From contig OX235271.1 of the NCBI GenBank assembly GCA_944472155.2, forward strand, positions 107,397,256 to 107,461,255: DNA of 64,000 nucleotides, in the 5' to 3' direction. Positions 52,566 through 63,689 of the stretch are shown piece after piece (positions within the stretch are counted from its first letter, which is position 1; every line of letters begins with the position of its first letter). Below the pieces are notes generated by a model, which saw only the letters and a program-made list of their open reading frames with translations, made no database searches and had not been told where the DNA came from. This DNA comes from Trichobilharzia szidati. Taxonomy: Eukaryota > Platyhelminthes > Trematoda > Strigeidida > Schistosomatidae. A program made the position numbers and the translations under genes.

Positions 52566-53243
52566 TTACTGATGACGTTTCGAGCACAATTTATTGCTCA
52601 TAATCATATCAAGGTAATCACACGACTTCCTAAATTCATTTATATAGTTCCATTGTTTTTCACTTGATTTGATTGGTAGTAATATTTTCCATATTTCGGG
52701 TATGAGTGATGAATCATTCCTATTGCATGTGTTGGGTGTAGACTCAATGAACAAGGATTCAGTAATCAACCTCTCTCTCCACCTACCTAGATTACTTTTT
52801 AGAATTTTAACCCTCTCCCACCCTATTGTGTGGTTGTGTGCTAATGCATGCATTGCAATTGCTGAGCTTTTTTCTAAATTACTTATCTTCTCGGGGTCAA
52901 CCATTCTTCCCTTAGCTAAATTCTTATGTTCTGACAATCTGACTACCCCTGACCTACTAGTTTGACCTATGTAGTTGACCTCACAGTCATTGCAGGGTAT
53001 TTTGTAAATTATATTATTTTGTCTAATTGGGTCCACTGGGTCCTTTAACCTACAGAGCTTGTCCCTGAGTGAGTTTGTAGGTTTAAATGCCACCCTAATT
53101 CCTGCTTTATTAAGAATCCTACGTAGGGTCTCAGATGTCCCCTCTTTATATGGTATAACTGTAGATGACTTATATTCTCTCTTATTTATGTTATTATTAC
53201 TGGTTTCACAATTATTTTTCTTTTTCTTTTGGCCTTTTTTCAA
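52566..53243 (-). CDS. PLE GIY-YIG endonuclease ORF (P1), one frameshift from the RT
   Basis: 225 codons: NNIIYKIPCNDCEVNYIGQT holds both motif halves, RSGVVRLSEHKNL the Arg/His block, and GRWRERLITESLFIESTPNT the catalytic Glu region. It overlaps the RT ORF by 32 bp in another frame at an A-rich stretch (minus strand AAAAAAGGCC and AAAAAGAAAAA). A single-base indel there would fuse them, as PLEs normally encode one RT-EN protein. A decayed copy is at 60987-61223. Confidence 0.9.
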   Translation of the reverse strand: MKKGQKKKKNNCETSNNNINKREYKSSTVIPYKEGTSETLRRILNKAGIRVAFKPTNSLRDKLCRLKDPVDPIRQNNIIYKIPCNDCEVNYIGQTSRSGVVRLSEHKNLAKGRMVDPEKISNLEKSSAIAMHALAHNHTIGWERVKILKSNLGRWRERLITESLFIESTPNTCNRNDSSLIPEIWKILLPIKSSEKQWNYINEFRKSCDYLDMIMSNKLCSKRHQ

Positions 53244-54760
53244 TCTTCCTAATGAATTTTATAGGATAGTTATTTAACACCAACGCCTCTTCTATCTGTT
53301 TTATTTCATCATTTAGGTCTTTTTTTGTGCTACTTAGTGCCATAACTCGGTTTGTTAAACACTTAACTAAGCCTGCCTTAACAGTTAACGGATGAGATGA
53401 ATTAAAGTCTAAATATCTATTAGAATGCGTTGGTTTTCTATCAACACTAGTGTGTAGTTTGCCTTCTTCTATTCGTTTTATTTTACAATCTAACATAGCT
53501 AATTCTCCTGGTTCATTTTCGGCTTCAAATGTGAATTTTATTCCCTCCACTAGTGAGTTTATGTGTGTCAAGAAGCTAGAGATATGTTCTGTTTTTAACA
53601 CTGTGAAAGTGTCATCCACATGTCTCCACCATATTTTTGGAGTAGGATTAAACGTATTAAGAGCCATATTTTCCCAGCTATCCATAAATATATCTGCTAC
53701 GATAGGGGATATTGGTGATCCCATTGCTACACCTTCAGTTTGTCTATATATTTTTCCTTGGAATTTAAAGATAGTAGATGTGAGGTACAACTGAATTCCT
53801 AAAATAATTTCATCAATGGGTAGTTTCGTCCTATAAGTGAGTTCAGGGTCTGCAGTTAATTCTTTTTTAACTGCTTCTAAGGCCATATTGATTGGTATGT
53901 TAGTATAAAGACTGGTTATATCAAAACTAACCATTGTTTCATCATTCTCTAGTTGAATGTCATTTAGTTTATTTTTCATCTCAAATGAATTAGCTAGTCT
54001 AGAGTTTGAGCGATTTCTAATGGGGCATAATATTAGAGCTAAGTGTTTTGATAATTCATAAGTAGGAGTATTCCTAAAATCTACTATTGGTCGTATGGGG
54101 TACCCTGGTTTGTGTATTTTAATAGTACCATACATTCTACTAGCATTATAAGTTTTAGGCATTAAATTAAACCATTTTGACTCACCCAGTGACGGCTTCA
54201 TTCTGCGTACTAATTCCGCTGTGGATTTTTTAACCTTATTCATTATTGTATCTACAGGCTTCTTAATTTCCTCATATGGACCCATCTCAATATGTTCAGT
54301 GACTTTCTTGATATAGTCAGATTTATCCAAGACTACTGTCGAGTTTCCTTTGTCAACTTTCGTAATGACGATGTTTTTATCTTGTTTTAGACTAATCAAA
54401 GCTAGTCTTTCCGATGTTGTTAAGTTTGATTTTGTTTTCTTTTGATTTTTCAGGGTTAATGCACATTGTGCTCGAACCTCTTCTGCTGTCGTCTTATCTA
54501 TTGAGCTTAGTGCTACTTCTATGTTAGGAATGACATCCTCTGGTTTTAATTTATTAACTGTTACGTTGAAATTTAGTCCTTTCTCAAGTACCTTTATCTC
54601 ACTAGAGCTTAGTTCCCTTGATGAGAGGTTGATCACGCACTTTGTTCTGTCGATAGAGGATGAAGCGTTGATATCAATTTCATTTGTTGTGTTCTTTTCT
54701 TCAATTAGTTTGTTGAATTTTTTGATTTGTGTGATTTTTGATTTTCTTAATGCTGATAAA
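53212..54760 (-). CDS. PLE reverse transcriptase ORF (P1)
   Basis: The open frame extends from about 54760 to a TAA at 53212. Landmarks in order: SKWFNLMPKTYNASRMYG, IRPIVDFRNTPTYELSKHLA, VSFDITSLYTNIPINMALEA (motif A with Asp), GVAMGSPISPIVADIFMDSW (motif B), and WWRHVDDTFTVL (catalytic Asp-Asp). A LAMLDCKIKR block and a Lys-rich end follow. This is the PLE RT, related to telomerase RT, used for target-primed copying. No clear initiating ATG is visible, so the 5' end may be truncated. The RT motifs appear intact. Confidence 0.92.
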
Positions 54761-54929
54761 AATAATAATAATATACTTTATTCCAAAACAGTACTTATAA
54801 TACAGAATGGAATTCTCAGTATTTGTCACAATATTGCATCTGATTTACTCGAAATATATATAAAATTTAAAATTAAAACAAAATTAATCGGAGGAATTTG
54901 TCCACATTTACGACATACTTATTAGATAT

Positions 54930-54930
<1 letters not shown>

Positions 54931-54961
<31 letters not shown>
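54931..54961 (+). repeat. (AAT)n microsatellite
   Basis: A perfect AAT tract of about ten units within the non-coding upstream part of the P1 element. Confidence 0.9.
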
Positions 54962-54963
<2 letters not shown>

Positions 54964-55359
54964 GTGAGTTTGATTGCATGGAGGATTTCATCATGAGCTG
55001 ACATCAGTTTGAGTTTGTTTCAAACGGTATTGTCGATTCAGTTTGGAAACTTTAGCATGTTATAGATTATTGGGTCTAATGTTCTGTTGATATAGCGGCA
55101 TTGTGAGGGGAAATACAAAATAAACAGTCATAATACAGCTTAAAATTATGTCCACACTTATGAAAAAAAATAAACAAAACGAAAAAATTGAGAGGATTAT
55201 AAATACAAGAAATACAATAACAATAAAGTATGATGCTTTAAGGGTGAAGGAAATGGTTTATTTAGTGGTGCTCTATCAAAACAAAATTTACCCATAATGG
55301 AATTACACTCTACCACAGTGCACAAGTTTCATTCTTATATCAATGTTATTTCAATAGTT

Positions 55360-56930
55360 GTTTACTTGTACTACCTCTGGTATATATATTATCTGTAGTA
55401 TCTCATGTTACTACTTTATTCCTATTTAAGTAGTTACAGCACATTAGGATATATTTTGTGTGTTGCTTAAATTTGAAACATCATACATACCCCTTTAAAT
55501 GAGCAACGTTTCCATAATTTCCTTTTATACAATCAAAACGGTTTTAGTTATTAACTTTTTACAGTAAGAGTGAAGAAGCAGTTTGATATATTATAGACAC
55601 TACTGTTATGGCAACAGAGTCACTGATATGTATGGAATTCCTCATTTATTTTCTGGTTCCTTCAATGTCCACTGTCTTTATGCTGTGAAGATACATCAAG
55701 TAAAAATTAGGAATCCTCAAATTTTCACCTTACGCACAGCCAAAAAAAGTTAACAGTAGTTGAAACAGTTGATAAGTTATGAACTGAAATTTATTCTTTC
55801 TTCTCCTTAAATCCTCTCAACTTAAGCTTGTCCGAAATTCTCACAACAAAGAAGTATATATTATTGATTCACTTGACGAAGTTCATATAAACTTTCAACT
55901 TTCGATAACAATTAATACACATTTGATGGGGTATGACTATCTTAAATGAATAACGTAGTGAATAGAACTATATAGTCAGAAATAGCAGATGATGCGCTAC
56001 GTTCTCCAAGTGAACACTCACTCAAACTAAAGAGCATTCTGCTTATGATTTCCAAACACATATGTGAAATTTTACAGGTTGATCACACTGAGTACAGTAA
56101 TATACAGTATTTATGTAATCCATGCGTTCGAGGGTTACATGGACGGGGTTATGTGAAGAGGAGATAAGAGCTTATAGTCTGTCGTGGAACCAGCTGAAGG
56201 AGAATATAAAGGACACGATGAAATTGAGATATGCTGATGAGACCCTCTGTTCTACTCGGAATCTAAGGGAATAGTAGTGTGATCAATACGCTACCAGAGG
56301 CTTTTGTATATGACACACTAGTCAGTTGCCTTCACCAAGTTATTGCATAACACTTGAACTAGCTGACCAGTACGATTATAGACACCAATGAATTCTGTTT
56401 CAGCTGAAAGAAACTGAGTCAAATGTATCGAAAACTTAGATTCTTTGTCAGTTTGTTTGTTAGATACATCAGAGGGTGTGATTTAATAGACAGACCATTA
56501 AACAAAGTATTTCCCATTCTGATATCAAAGGTATTTCTACAGTTTTTAGATATGACTTTTATATTTCTTATTTCCTTTTTATTCTACGCTAGAGGCTGTG
56601 TAATTTTCCACAAGTGAAGAAGAAGAAGAATGAGAAATAAATGAACCATTTTAAAGAGTTATCAAGTCACATTCGATACAACTACGGACCACAAATTATT
56701 TTATATAAACAGTGAACAAAACACTGTAGAATTAAACAATAATTAAGCGTCCAAGACTTGACTATTGTATTGACAAAGACGTGAATACTACACCAAAATG
56801 ACTCAGGATATTTATTAAACAAAAATGCCTATGTCAGCATGCTATCAAACTACAGATCTATATCATGGTTTCCTTGTTTATCCCTGGCCAAGTTACATAT
56901 TGACTGGCTTATCAACTCAATGAATATTCG
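55360..56930 (+). other. Intergenic, no feature recognised
   Basis: AT-rich, without recognisable repeats. Around 56110-56280 a slightly GC-richer patch (GACGGGGTTATGTG, GAAGGAGAATATAAAGG) may be an old retroelement piece, but I could not assign it. Confidence 0.45.
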
Positions 56931-56934
56931 TTAC

Positions 56935-57480
56935 AGGATTTCATAAGGGGCTGACGTCGGTCGGAGAACCACTGGAAAACCTAGGGGACAGCCTTCATAC
57001 TAGAACAGCCATTTCGTCCTGATTCGGAACTCTTCATCAGTACGCACCCCCGGGTTTCGAACCAAGAACCTTCCGGTTAAAAGGTGGGCTCGTAGACCAT
57101 TAAGCCACTGGGACTCGATCCAGTGGCCCATGAATTCCAACTTTTACCAATTGACTATATAACGTGACTACTAGCCAGTGTCATTGGCTGGTATCTGTCC
57201 TCATACCCGACCTGCTGTATCCCACTGATCATGACATCTCACTACAATCCAGGCAACTACCTGCATTAATAGGGCCAGTCGGGCCACTGGATCGGGTTCC
57301 AGTGATTTAGTGGTCTAAGAGCTCGCCTTGTAACTGGAAGGTCCTGGGTTCGAATTCCTACGGTTGAGAGCTGATGAAGAGTCCCAAGCTGGAAGGGAAC
57401 AGCTGGCTCTGCAGTACTCCCAGCTCTTCCAGTGGTTCTCTAGTTGATGTCAGTTCACAATGAAATCCTGTAACCAATAA
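56935..57480. mobile_element. tRNA-derived retroposon family A, head-to-head composite
   Basis: It starts TTACAGGATTTCAT and ends ATGAAATCCTGTAA, so the outer ends are inverted copies of the family terminus. The minus-strand arm (to about 57150) and the plus-strand arm (from about 57290) each have box A, box B (GGGTTTCGAACC; GGGTTCGAATTCC) and a block with CTGATGA, GAGT(T)CC and GAAA or GGAA. The leaders meet in the middle. This is the most symmetrical copy. Confidence 0.88.
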
Positions 57481-58140
57481 AATCAAATCCTTGCAAATCA
57501 ACACTTAAATCAATATTCACTAACATATTTTCAAATTTGGGGAAGAAATTCGTTAGGATTGCATTCATCACCATGGTGACTAGTCATTTCACATTATCAG
57601 TCGATAATTATTTGTATCCTTTCTCGTCCTACTGCGTTACAATTATCGCATTAATACTAATTTATAATATGAATGAAGAAATATGTTTTCACAATTTATG
57701 AAGTCAAGGTAATCATATAATACGGGCCATGATTTTGTTGCTTACTTCATTGATAGACAGAAACACATGTTTTTCTTTCTGTATCTAAAATTCAGGTTAC
57801 TTGTATTTTCTCCACTGAAAGCGATATTTATCAACAAGATGAAATTCAAGTAAACATTTAAGGTGCAAGTAAAAGTAAAACCATGCAAATTATGCTATAA
57901 ATAACAGTTAAGATGGTTGTTCGGGTATGAAATATTTCTTTGTGTTTTTTGTTTATTCTTGTGTTTCGTTTCGAGCATTTTGTGATAAGACAATAATGAA
58001 CAGTCTTCTGTTTGCAAATGTATGTTATTCAAGTAAGTGTTGCAAATTTATTGACAACTTGAATTTCGATGAAAACAGTACGATAAGACTACAAATTCTT
58101 ACTGTCATTTACAGTTGCCGGCCGTAGATAAGACAAATAT
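57481..58140 (+). other. Intergenic, no confident feature
   Basis: ACTGCGTTACA near 57633 looks like the 3' end of the LTR at 47571-47832, but no LTR start was found nearby. Otherwise AT-rich spacer. Confidence 0.4.
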
Positions 58141-58160
58141 ATGATAACTTTTATGGTTTT

Positions 58161-58481
58161 GAAATAATAGAGAAGATTTGTAGCTCAGGTGGATGATTTA
58201 AAATTAATAGTGTTCTCTGAGCTGGTTGGATTAGTTGCGGAGATTTCGTCGTCCTTCTGGACAACATCTTCAGCGCAATATTTAGCATAAAGTGAAATGA
58301 TTTAAATTTCTTCATGAGTGATATAATTGCATCTCCCAGTAACCATCTTTACATATGTATGGACCATTTTCTGTTGACTTGAATTTCAAACATTCTGGTC
58401 ATCTTATTTACTTTTTATTAGTTGGTATATTTCGTCTAAGTTAACCAGACCAACCAGCTCAGAGTACACTATTAATTGCAA
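58161..58481. mobile_element. Short Penelope-like composite (P3), 15-bp TSD
   Basis: AACTTTTATGGTTTT at 58146-58160 recurs exactly at 58482-58496. The insert is the minus-strand 3' tail of P3 (matching 18570-18811), followed at its inner end by a short plus-strand piece of the same tail (AACCAGCTCAGAG, ACTATTAATTGCAAA). So an inverted composite of only ~320 bp was inserted in one event. Confidence 0.9.
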
Positions 58482-59641
58482 AACTTTTATGGTTTTTTCC
58501 TATTAGAAATGAACGTTTACATTAGCAATACATTTAGTAGCATGATGAGAATTATGACTACTACTAGAATTTCATCCTAGTACAATTCATTTAACAACTA
58601 CAGTCCCGATAGCAATGCCATTTTTATGTCTGTTAAATGACACAGAAACATTGTCTCTTGTTCGAGAGAGTGTGAGTGAGTGAATTTCAGCATAGACCTT
58701 TGCAAAGAAGTGAAGCAGTTCAAAATGCCACATTCTAAGTAGCACACAAAGGTAGAAAAAAAGAGACAGAAAAGGCAATTCAGAAGGACTACAACGGACA
58801 GAGATAGAAGAGGAAGAAAGAATAGTTTGGTGGAGAAAACATGACGGTTTAGTGGATATGGGAGAACGATTACTAATAGTCCCTAGCTATTAGTTTTTAA
58901 CATCCTGAGAACCCAAAACAGGTAGACTACACCTCCCTACATGGTTTATACTAACGATCATAGACTTCATGGGCTGATGTTAGGTTTTGATTTGACTACC
59001 ACTTACTCTTTTCCAACCTGATCTGATGTTGGCTAACATTGGTGGTTGAGGAAGACGATGGCTAGGCTTTTGCAACACGTGTCCTAGCCATCTCAATTTA
59101 TTCAGCTTTATAAACTCATCGACTGACTTACCCTCCTTACCTAACACTCGATGCCCAACCGCAGTATTACTCACCATATGATATCACTTAACACGAGAGA
59201 TAGAACTCAAACAAATGTAATCAAAGACAGCTAGTCTTTTCAAATCTTCCACTTTGAATGGCCATGTCTCACAGCCATAAAGGGGACTGACTGAACTGTC
59301 ACGAAGTACACACGTCTTTTGATCGATAGCCGGATATCACGTCCATACCAGAGATGACGTAAGTGGGCAAACACCACACTAGCCCTTTTTATACATGCTG
59401 AGATTTCGTTAGCAATCAGTCCATTGGGGTTGATGCAAATAAGTGAAGTGGTGAACACTGTCTACCACTTCACTCCCTATCTTTAAGCTAGGAGTCGGTG
59501 TAGTTCAGTCCTGTAGCATCACCTTATATTTGACAAGAGTGGACCACATGCCGAACATTCAAAGATTTCAGCTCAAGGTGTTCAGAATACCCTACATTCA
59601 ATCAGCGTCTTCACCTAGGAGGACAATGTCATCTTCATCCT

Positions 59642-59930
59642 CTAAGTGAACATGATCATTCCTGGTGGCAAATCAATCCTTAAGTGGCTAAAGTCAGTTA
59701 TGGTCCATCCCATTAGTACATATATGATGAAATTAAACAAAAATGGGGATAGTGTGCATCGCTGACAGAAACCACTGTCTGTCATCAATTCAGATAACAG
59801 CTCTCCATTGGGCTCTACACGGCTGCGTGAGTTCGAGTAGAGTGTTTTGACTAGTGGGATATGTATTCTCGGTACTCCCATCACAGCCAAACATTGCCAT
59901 AGTACCCCTCGATTGAGGGAGTCATCGACA
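59642..59930 (-). pseudogene. RTE reverse transcriptase fragment
   Basis: VDDSLNRGVLWQCLAVMGVP, then VKTLYSNSRSRVEPNGELLS, then CQRCTLSPFLFNFII match RT motifs A (end) to B of RTE elements. The Gly-Val-Arg-Gln-Gly motif has decayed to a CQRC form. The YADD box expected next is altered (DEDDIVLLGEDAD just outside the open piece). Confidence 0.85.
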
Positions 59931-59984
59931 AAAATATCAAACCAAAGGTCCAGAAGAACGAAACATCACTTGTTTCAAAAAAGA

Positions 59985-60490
59985 TACTTAACATGAATCT
60001 GGATTTCCAGGAAGACTTGGCTTGCAGTATCCTCGAGAGAAGAATTTCAGCATCTTTGAGAAGAACATTCTTCTCAGCAACGCTAAGAATAGTGTTCTTC
60101 AGTCATCCATTGATCTGCAGAAGCCTTAAGGACAAGATCTCGCATCTGGCCACTTCTATGTGCATATATCAGTTCACCTGTTGCTGTGGAGCAAGCCAAG
60201 CACATTGGTCGTTCGACGCGCATCCTGTCCAAAAGGGTTCAAGAACACCATCCCGCATGGCTACAAAAAGATAATAGTGGCTGCATAGGGAGTTAGATAA
60301 TCTAACATCTCGTCAACACTGGTCATTCCATCTCAACAAACGCCTCCTTCAAAGTGATCTACAAAGTGAAGAATGACCTACCAAAGGCAGTACGCTTTCG
60401 TCTCCTTTGTATTGCTGAAGCCGTAGCCATTCAGTTGGAAAAACCAGAGTTATGCATACAAAAGAAAGTCATCCAACTACTTCTACTATC
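59985..60490 (+). mobile_element. Penelope-like endonuclease remnant inside the RTE
   Basis: The plus strand at about 60150-60280 reads MCIYQFTCCCGA, then across a frameshift HIGRSTRILSKRVQEHHPAW, the GIY-YIG start. Later VKNDLPKAVRFRLLCIAEAV and LCIQKKVIQLLLLSW give the C-terminus. It is in the opposite orientation to the host RTE. Confidence 0.75.
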
Positions 60491-60737
60491 ATGGTAACAA
60501 CCGTGTTGACTCCTACTGACTTGATGTTTATTTGCTTGTTTTTCTTCTAACTCCATATGACATTTGTAGTTTTTAGAACTCTTAAATAATTCCATATTTT
60601 CCTTGGTTCCTATGTGCATCCTAATCACAACTCACTCATTAAACTACTCATCTTATTACGTAACTGTTTTACGCATAGCCGACTTCTTTTATGTGCTTTT
60701 TGACAACGCATCACGACTACCATCTCACCAATCTTCA

Positions 60738-60749
60738 CCCCCCCCCCCC
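60738..60749 (+). repeat. Poly-C run, 12 bases
   Basis: An uninterrupted run of 12 C between the two PLE pieces that split the RTE element. Confidence 0.9.
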
Positions 60750-60824
60750 ACTAGTTAAAATTTGATTGTTCATGTCTTAACAACAATAACCCTAACTAAT
60801 TTTTATTCTTAATAACTGATATAA

Positions 60825-61490
60825 GAATAAAACTTGGGCACTGTGGTAGAGTGTAATTCCATTATGGGTAAATTTTATTTTGATAGAGTCTCACAGTGTT
60901 ATACAGTAATGTTTACTGATGACGTTTCAAGCACAATTTATTGCTCATAATCATATCAAGGTAATCACACGACTTCCTAAATTCATTTATATAGTTCCAT
61001 TGTTTTTCACTTGATTTTCACTTGATTTGATTGGTAGTAATATTTTCCATATTTCGGGTATGAGTGATGATTCATTCCTATTGCATGTGTTGGGTGTAGA
61101 TTCGATGAACAAGGATTCAGTAATCAACCTTTCTCTCCACCTACCTGGTTGACCCAGAGAAGATAAGTAATTTAGAAAAAAGCTCAGCAATTGCAATGCA
61201 TGCATTAACACACAACCACACAATAGGGTGGGAGAGGGTTAAAATTCTAAAAAGTAATCTGGGTAGGTGGAGAAGAGAGGTTGATTACTGAATCCTTGTT
61301 CATTCAGTCTACACTCAACACATGCAATAGGAATGATTCATCACTCATACCCGAAATATGGAAAATATTACTACCAATCAAATCAAGTGAAAATCAAGTG
61401 AAAAACAATGGAACTATATAAATGAATTTAGGAAGTCGTGTGTATTGTGCGAACGTCATCAGTAAATATTACTGTATAACACTGTAATCG
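60825..61490. mobile_element. Penelope-like element (P1) inverted composite inside the RTE
   Basis: The left arm (60825-61145) is the P1 terminal repeat plus endonuclease end read on the minus strand. The right arm (about 61148-61480) is the same region in plus orientation. They meet at ACCTGG/TTGACCC near 61147. Both arms encode WRERLITES and IESTPNTCNRN. Both outer ends are the 3' terminus. A C12 run lies just outside at 60738-60749. Confidence 0.88.
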
Positions 61491-62046
61491 GATAAACCTA
61501 ATGTACACACACATACAAAACTAAGTATACATAATTGCGATTGTGCAGCTAAGTGAATGAATCCACCGAAAAGAGACTCTTCGCTGAACTACGTGTTTTT
61601 TTCATTAATGTCTGGATGGGGATTATTCATGAATAAAGTAATTTTTGGACGTCGGTAATTATGCCTATTATCCAGAGCCTACCGGAAGGTAAATATATGA
61701 TCAGTACACCCTCTTTCTGGTTTACTCACGTTTGTTTCTCCTGGAAACTAATTATTTTACTCATGGTTACTGAATCTAGAATTTTAGATACTCTGTTATT
61801 CCAGCTTATCTCACGATGATTATCACAAGGAAACTTGTCTGCCTAATAAACTGGGATAATCAGTTACTTACACATCTCTGATTCCCAGTGGTTAACTAAT
61901 ACCTTGGTTAACCCAGACAGCAGCTTGTCATCACCGTCCTTAAACACCTCTTGAACCATTCCATCAGGTCCTGTTGCTTTGTTTCGTTTCAGACTAGAGA
62001 CAACCCTTGTTACCTCAGTCGCAGTTGAATTAATATTGGCAATATC

Positions 62047-62295
62047 TCATTCAGGTAGGTGTTGGATGGTAGGCAAGCTGAATGTGCCTGTAGGACAGTT
62101 AAATGACTCCTGAAAATGTTCTCTCAAATGTTCCAGTTGTCTCACCCAAGAGTGAATTAAGGCGCTGCTTTTTTCTGAAATTGTTCCGCTTATCATTAAT
62201 CTTTTACAAAGTGTTTCCTTAATAAGCCTAAATAGTTGTCTGAAGTTGTTTATCGCCAATGCTTTTCCACTTCTTGTGTTTTTGTAACTCACCAC
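62047..62295 (-). pseudogene. RTE EN-RT linker fragment
   Basis: 82 codons including NNFRQLFRLIKETLCKRLMI and LEHLREHFQESFNCPTGTFS, the linker before the RT domain in RTE ORFs. The coding continues leftward in another frame with KRNKATGPDGMVQEVFKDG, so a frameshift separates them. Confidence 0.82.
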
Positions 62296-62995
62296 TATTC
62301 GCGATCATTGCGCCGACTTTTGGTCAGCTTGCGTTTGAGCAGTTTTCTCTCTTCATCATGTTCTAAGCCCTTTATATAACCTTTGGCTTTAGGTTATCAG
62401 CGGCCTTTATCACTATTTCTACAATCAAATGGATATTACACCAAGCTTCCTCAGGATGAATCTTGCTATCTATCTTAGATACTCGTTTAGCTATTTTTCT
62501 CCCTTGAAGTGGGCTTGATTTTTTCATTAGGATTGGGGAGTGACGGCTTCATTTCTGTCTGTCTTCTATGCCAATTCAATAATGAGCATATACATGCACG
62601 GACTAGGGAGTGGTTGGAGTCTATGCACGTGTTTCAGAAAAAAACAGCAGTCTGCTACCGACCCTTACTATCCATAGCTTATCGCTATATGGTCTATCTT
62701 AGTACATCGTTGACTTGATGATGGATGTCACCAGGTTGGGCAGTGTCTCTCTTTGTGTTTGGGGGTATTGTAGACCAGGAACAGATGATTATCTGAACAG
62801 AGCTGTAGGACACGTTCACCGTTTTTAGTTCATTAGCATGGAAATCTGTGGGCGCCACCAATATTCTTCTCTGGCTGGCACAACTTCCCTACTTGAGCAG
62901 CGAAATTGCCTGCTAAAACGACTACATATAAGCGTTTTCATTCAAGCAGCAAACTAGACAGCTTCTGATAGAACTCATCCTTTATTTCATCCGAA

Positions 62996-63689
62996 TTACA
63001 GTCTGTTGGGAAGTAAGCGAAGAGTATGGAAAGAATTCGACATGTACCGTAGACTTTTCTTCTTCCGATGAGCAACACACATACGACTATCCAATGAGAT
63101 CCAGTCGACTAGGCATTTTTCTGCTTTAGCAATCAACACTACCCCGACACCTGCCAGTCCTTGCGGACTAGTTGAAGAATCTCCTGACACCCGTGAGGTG
63201 AATTTTGCAGATTCACTCTGTTGGCCAGGTGAGGTTAAGTGAATAACCACATATGGGTCTTTTATATGTGTCTTTGAAGAGCAACATACAGCCACGGCTC
63301 CAGATGCCAGAGTTCTGGCTAGTGATGTCTGTCGTCAGGTTTGGCAGTGTCCCGACGTTAAATGCACCAATATGAAGTTGGCAACATAGTTCTAAGAGAC
63401 TCTCAGTTGTATTTATGTGGCTGTTGTTGCTATTAGTGGTATGAAAGTTAGGAGATAAGGGACCTGCCTGTGGAGTAACACTATCAGCAGGAGGAAAGCA
63501 AAATGATGTTGGTAACGTAGATGAAAATAGGTGTGAGATAGTCAGAGGAGCCTTGTGTGCTTTTGGAAGTGTGTGAGCAGTTGCTGTTTCCCAGTCACAC
63601 ACACCGTGGAAGTTGTTTTTTTTCTTAGTTTGTGGAGCTGTGTCCGTATTAGTGTAACAGCAGAAGGCAAGACACGGAAGCCAAGGCAT
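62996..63689 (-). pseudogene. RTE AP-type endonuclease fragments
   Basis: Two overlapping frames. 63689-63213 carries CQLHIGAFNVGTLPNLT (the N-terminal AFNVRTL-like endonuclease start) and 63295-62996 carries LAGVGVVLIAKAEKCLVDWI with a following SRM. These are early and middle landmarks of the APE-like endonuclease. A frameshift between them inactivates the domain. Confidence 0.75.

Larger units (their letters stand above)
52512..55346 (-). mobile_element. Penelope-like element (P1), RT and GIY-YIG, 13-bp TSD
   Basis: TATTTCAATAGTT at 52499-52511 recurs exactly at 55347-55359. On the minus strand the element has an RT ORF, then a GIY-YIG ORF, then the terminal repeat. An inverted piece of the terminal repeat sits at the other end (55255-55346), so both ends are related. 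2835 bp long, it is the best preserved PLE of the window. 54780-55255 is AT-rich, non-coding and includes an (AAT)n tract. Confidence 0.93.

Noticed and set aside
53212..53243. Programmed frameshift between PLE RT and endonuclease
   Set aside because: PLEs normally encode a single RT-EN protein; an indel in an A-rich run is the simpler reading.
57927..58127. 66-codon open frame rich in Phe and Cys
   Set aside because: AT-rich chance ORF; no homology recognised and no splice context.
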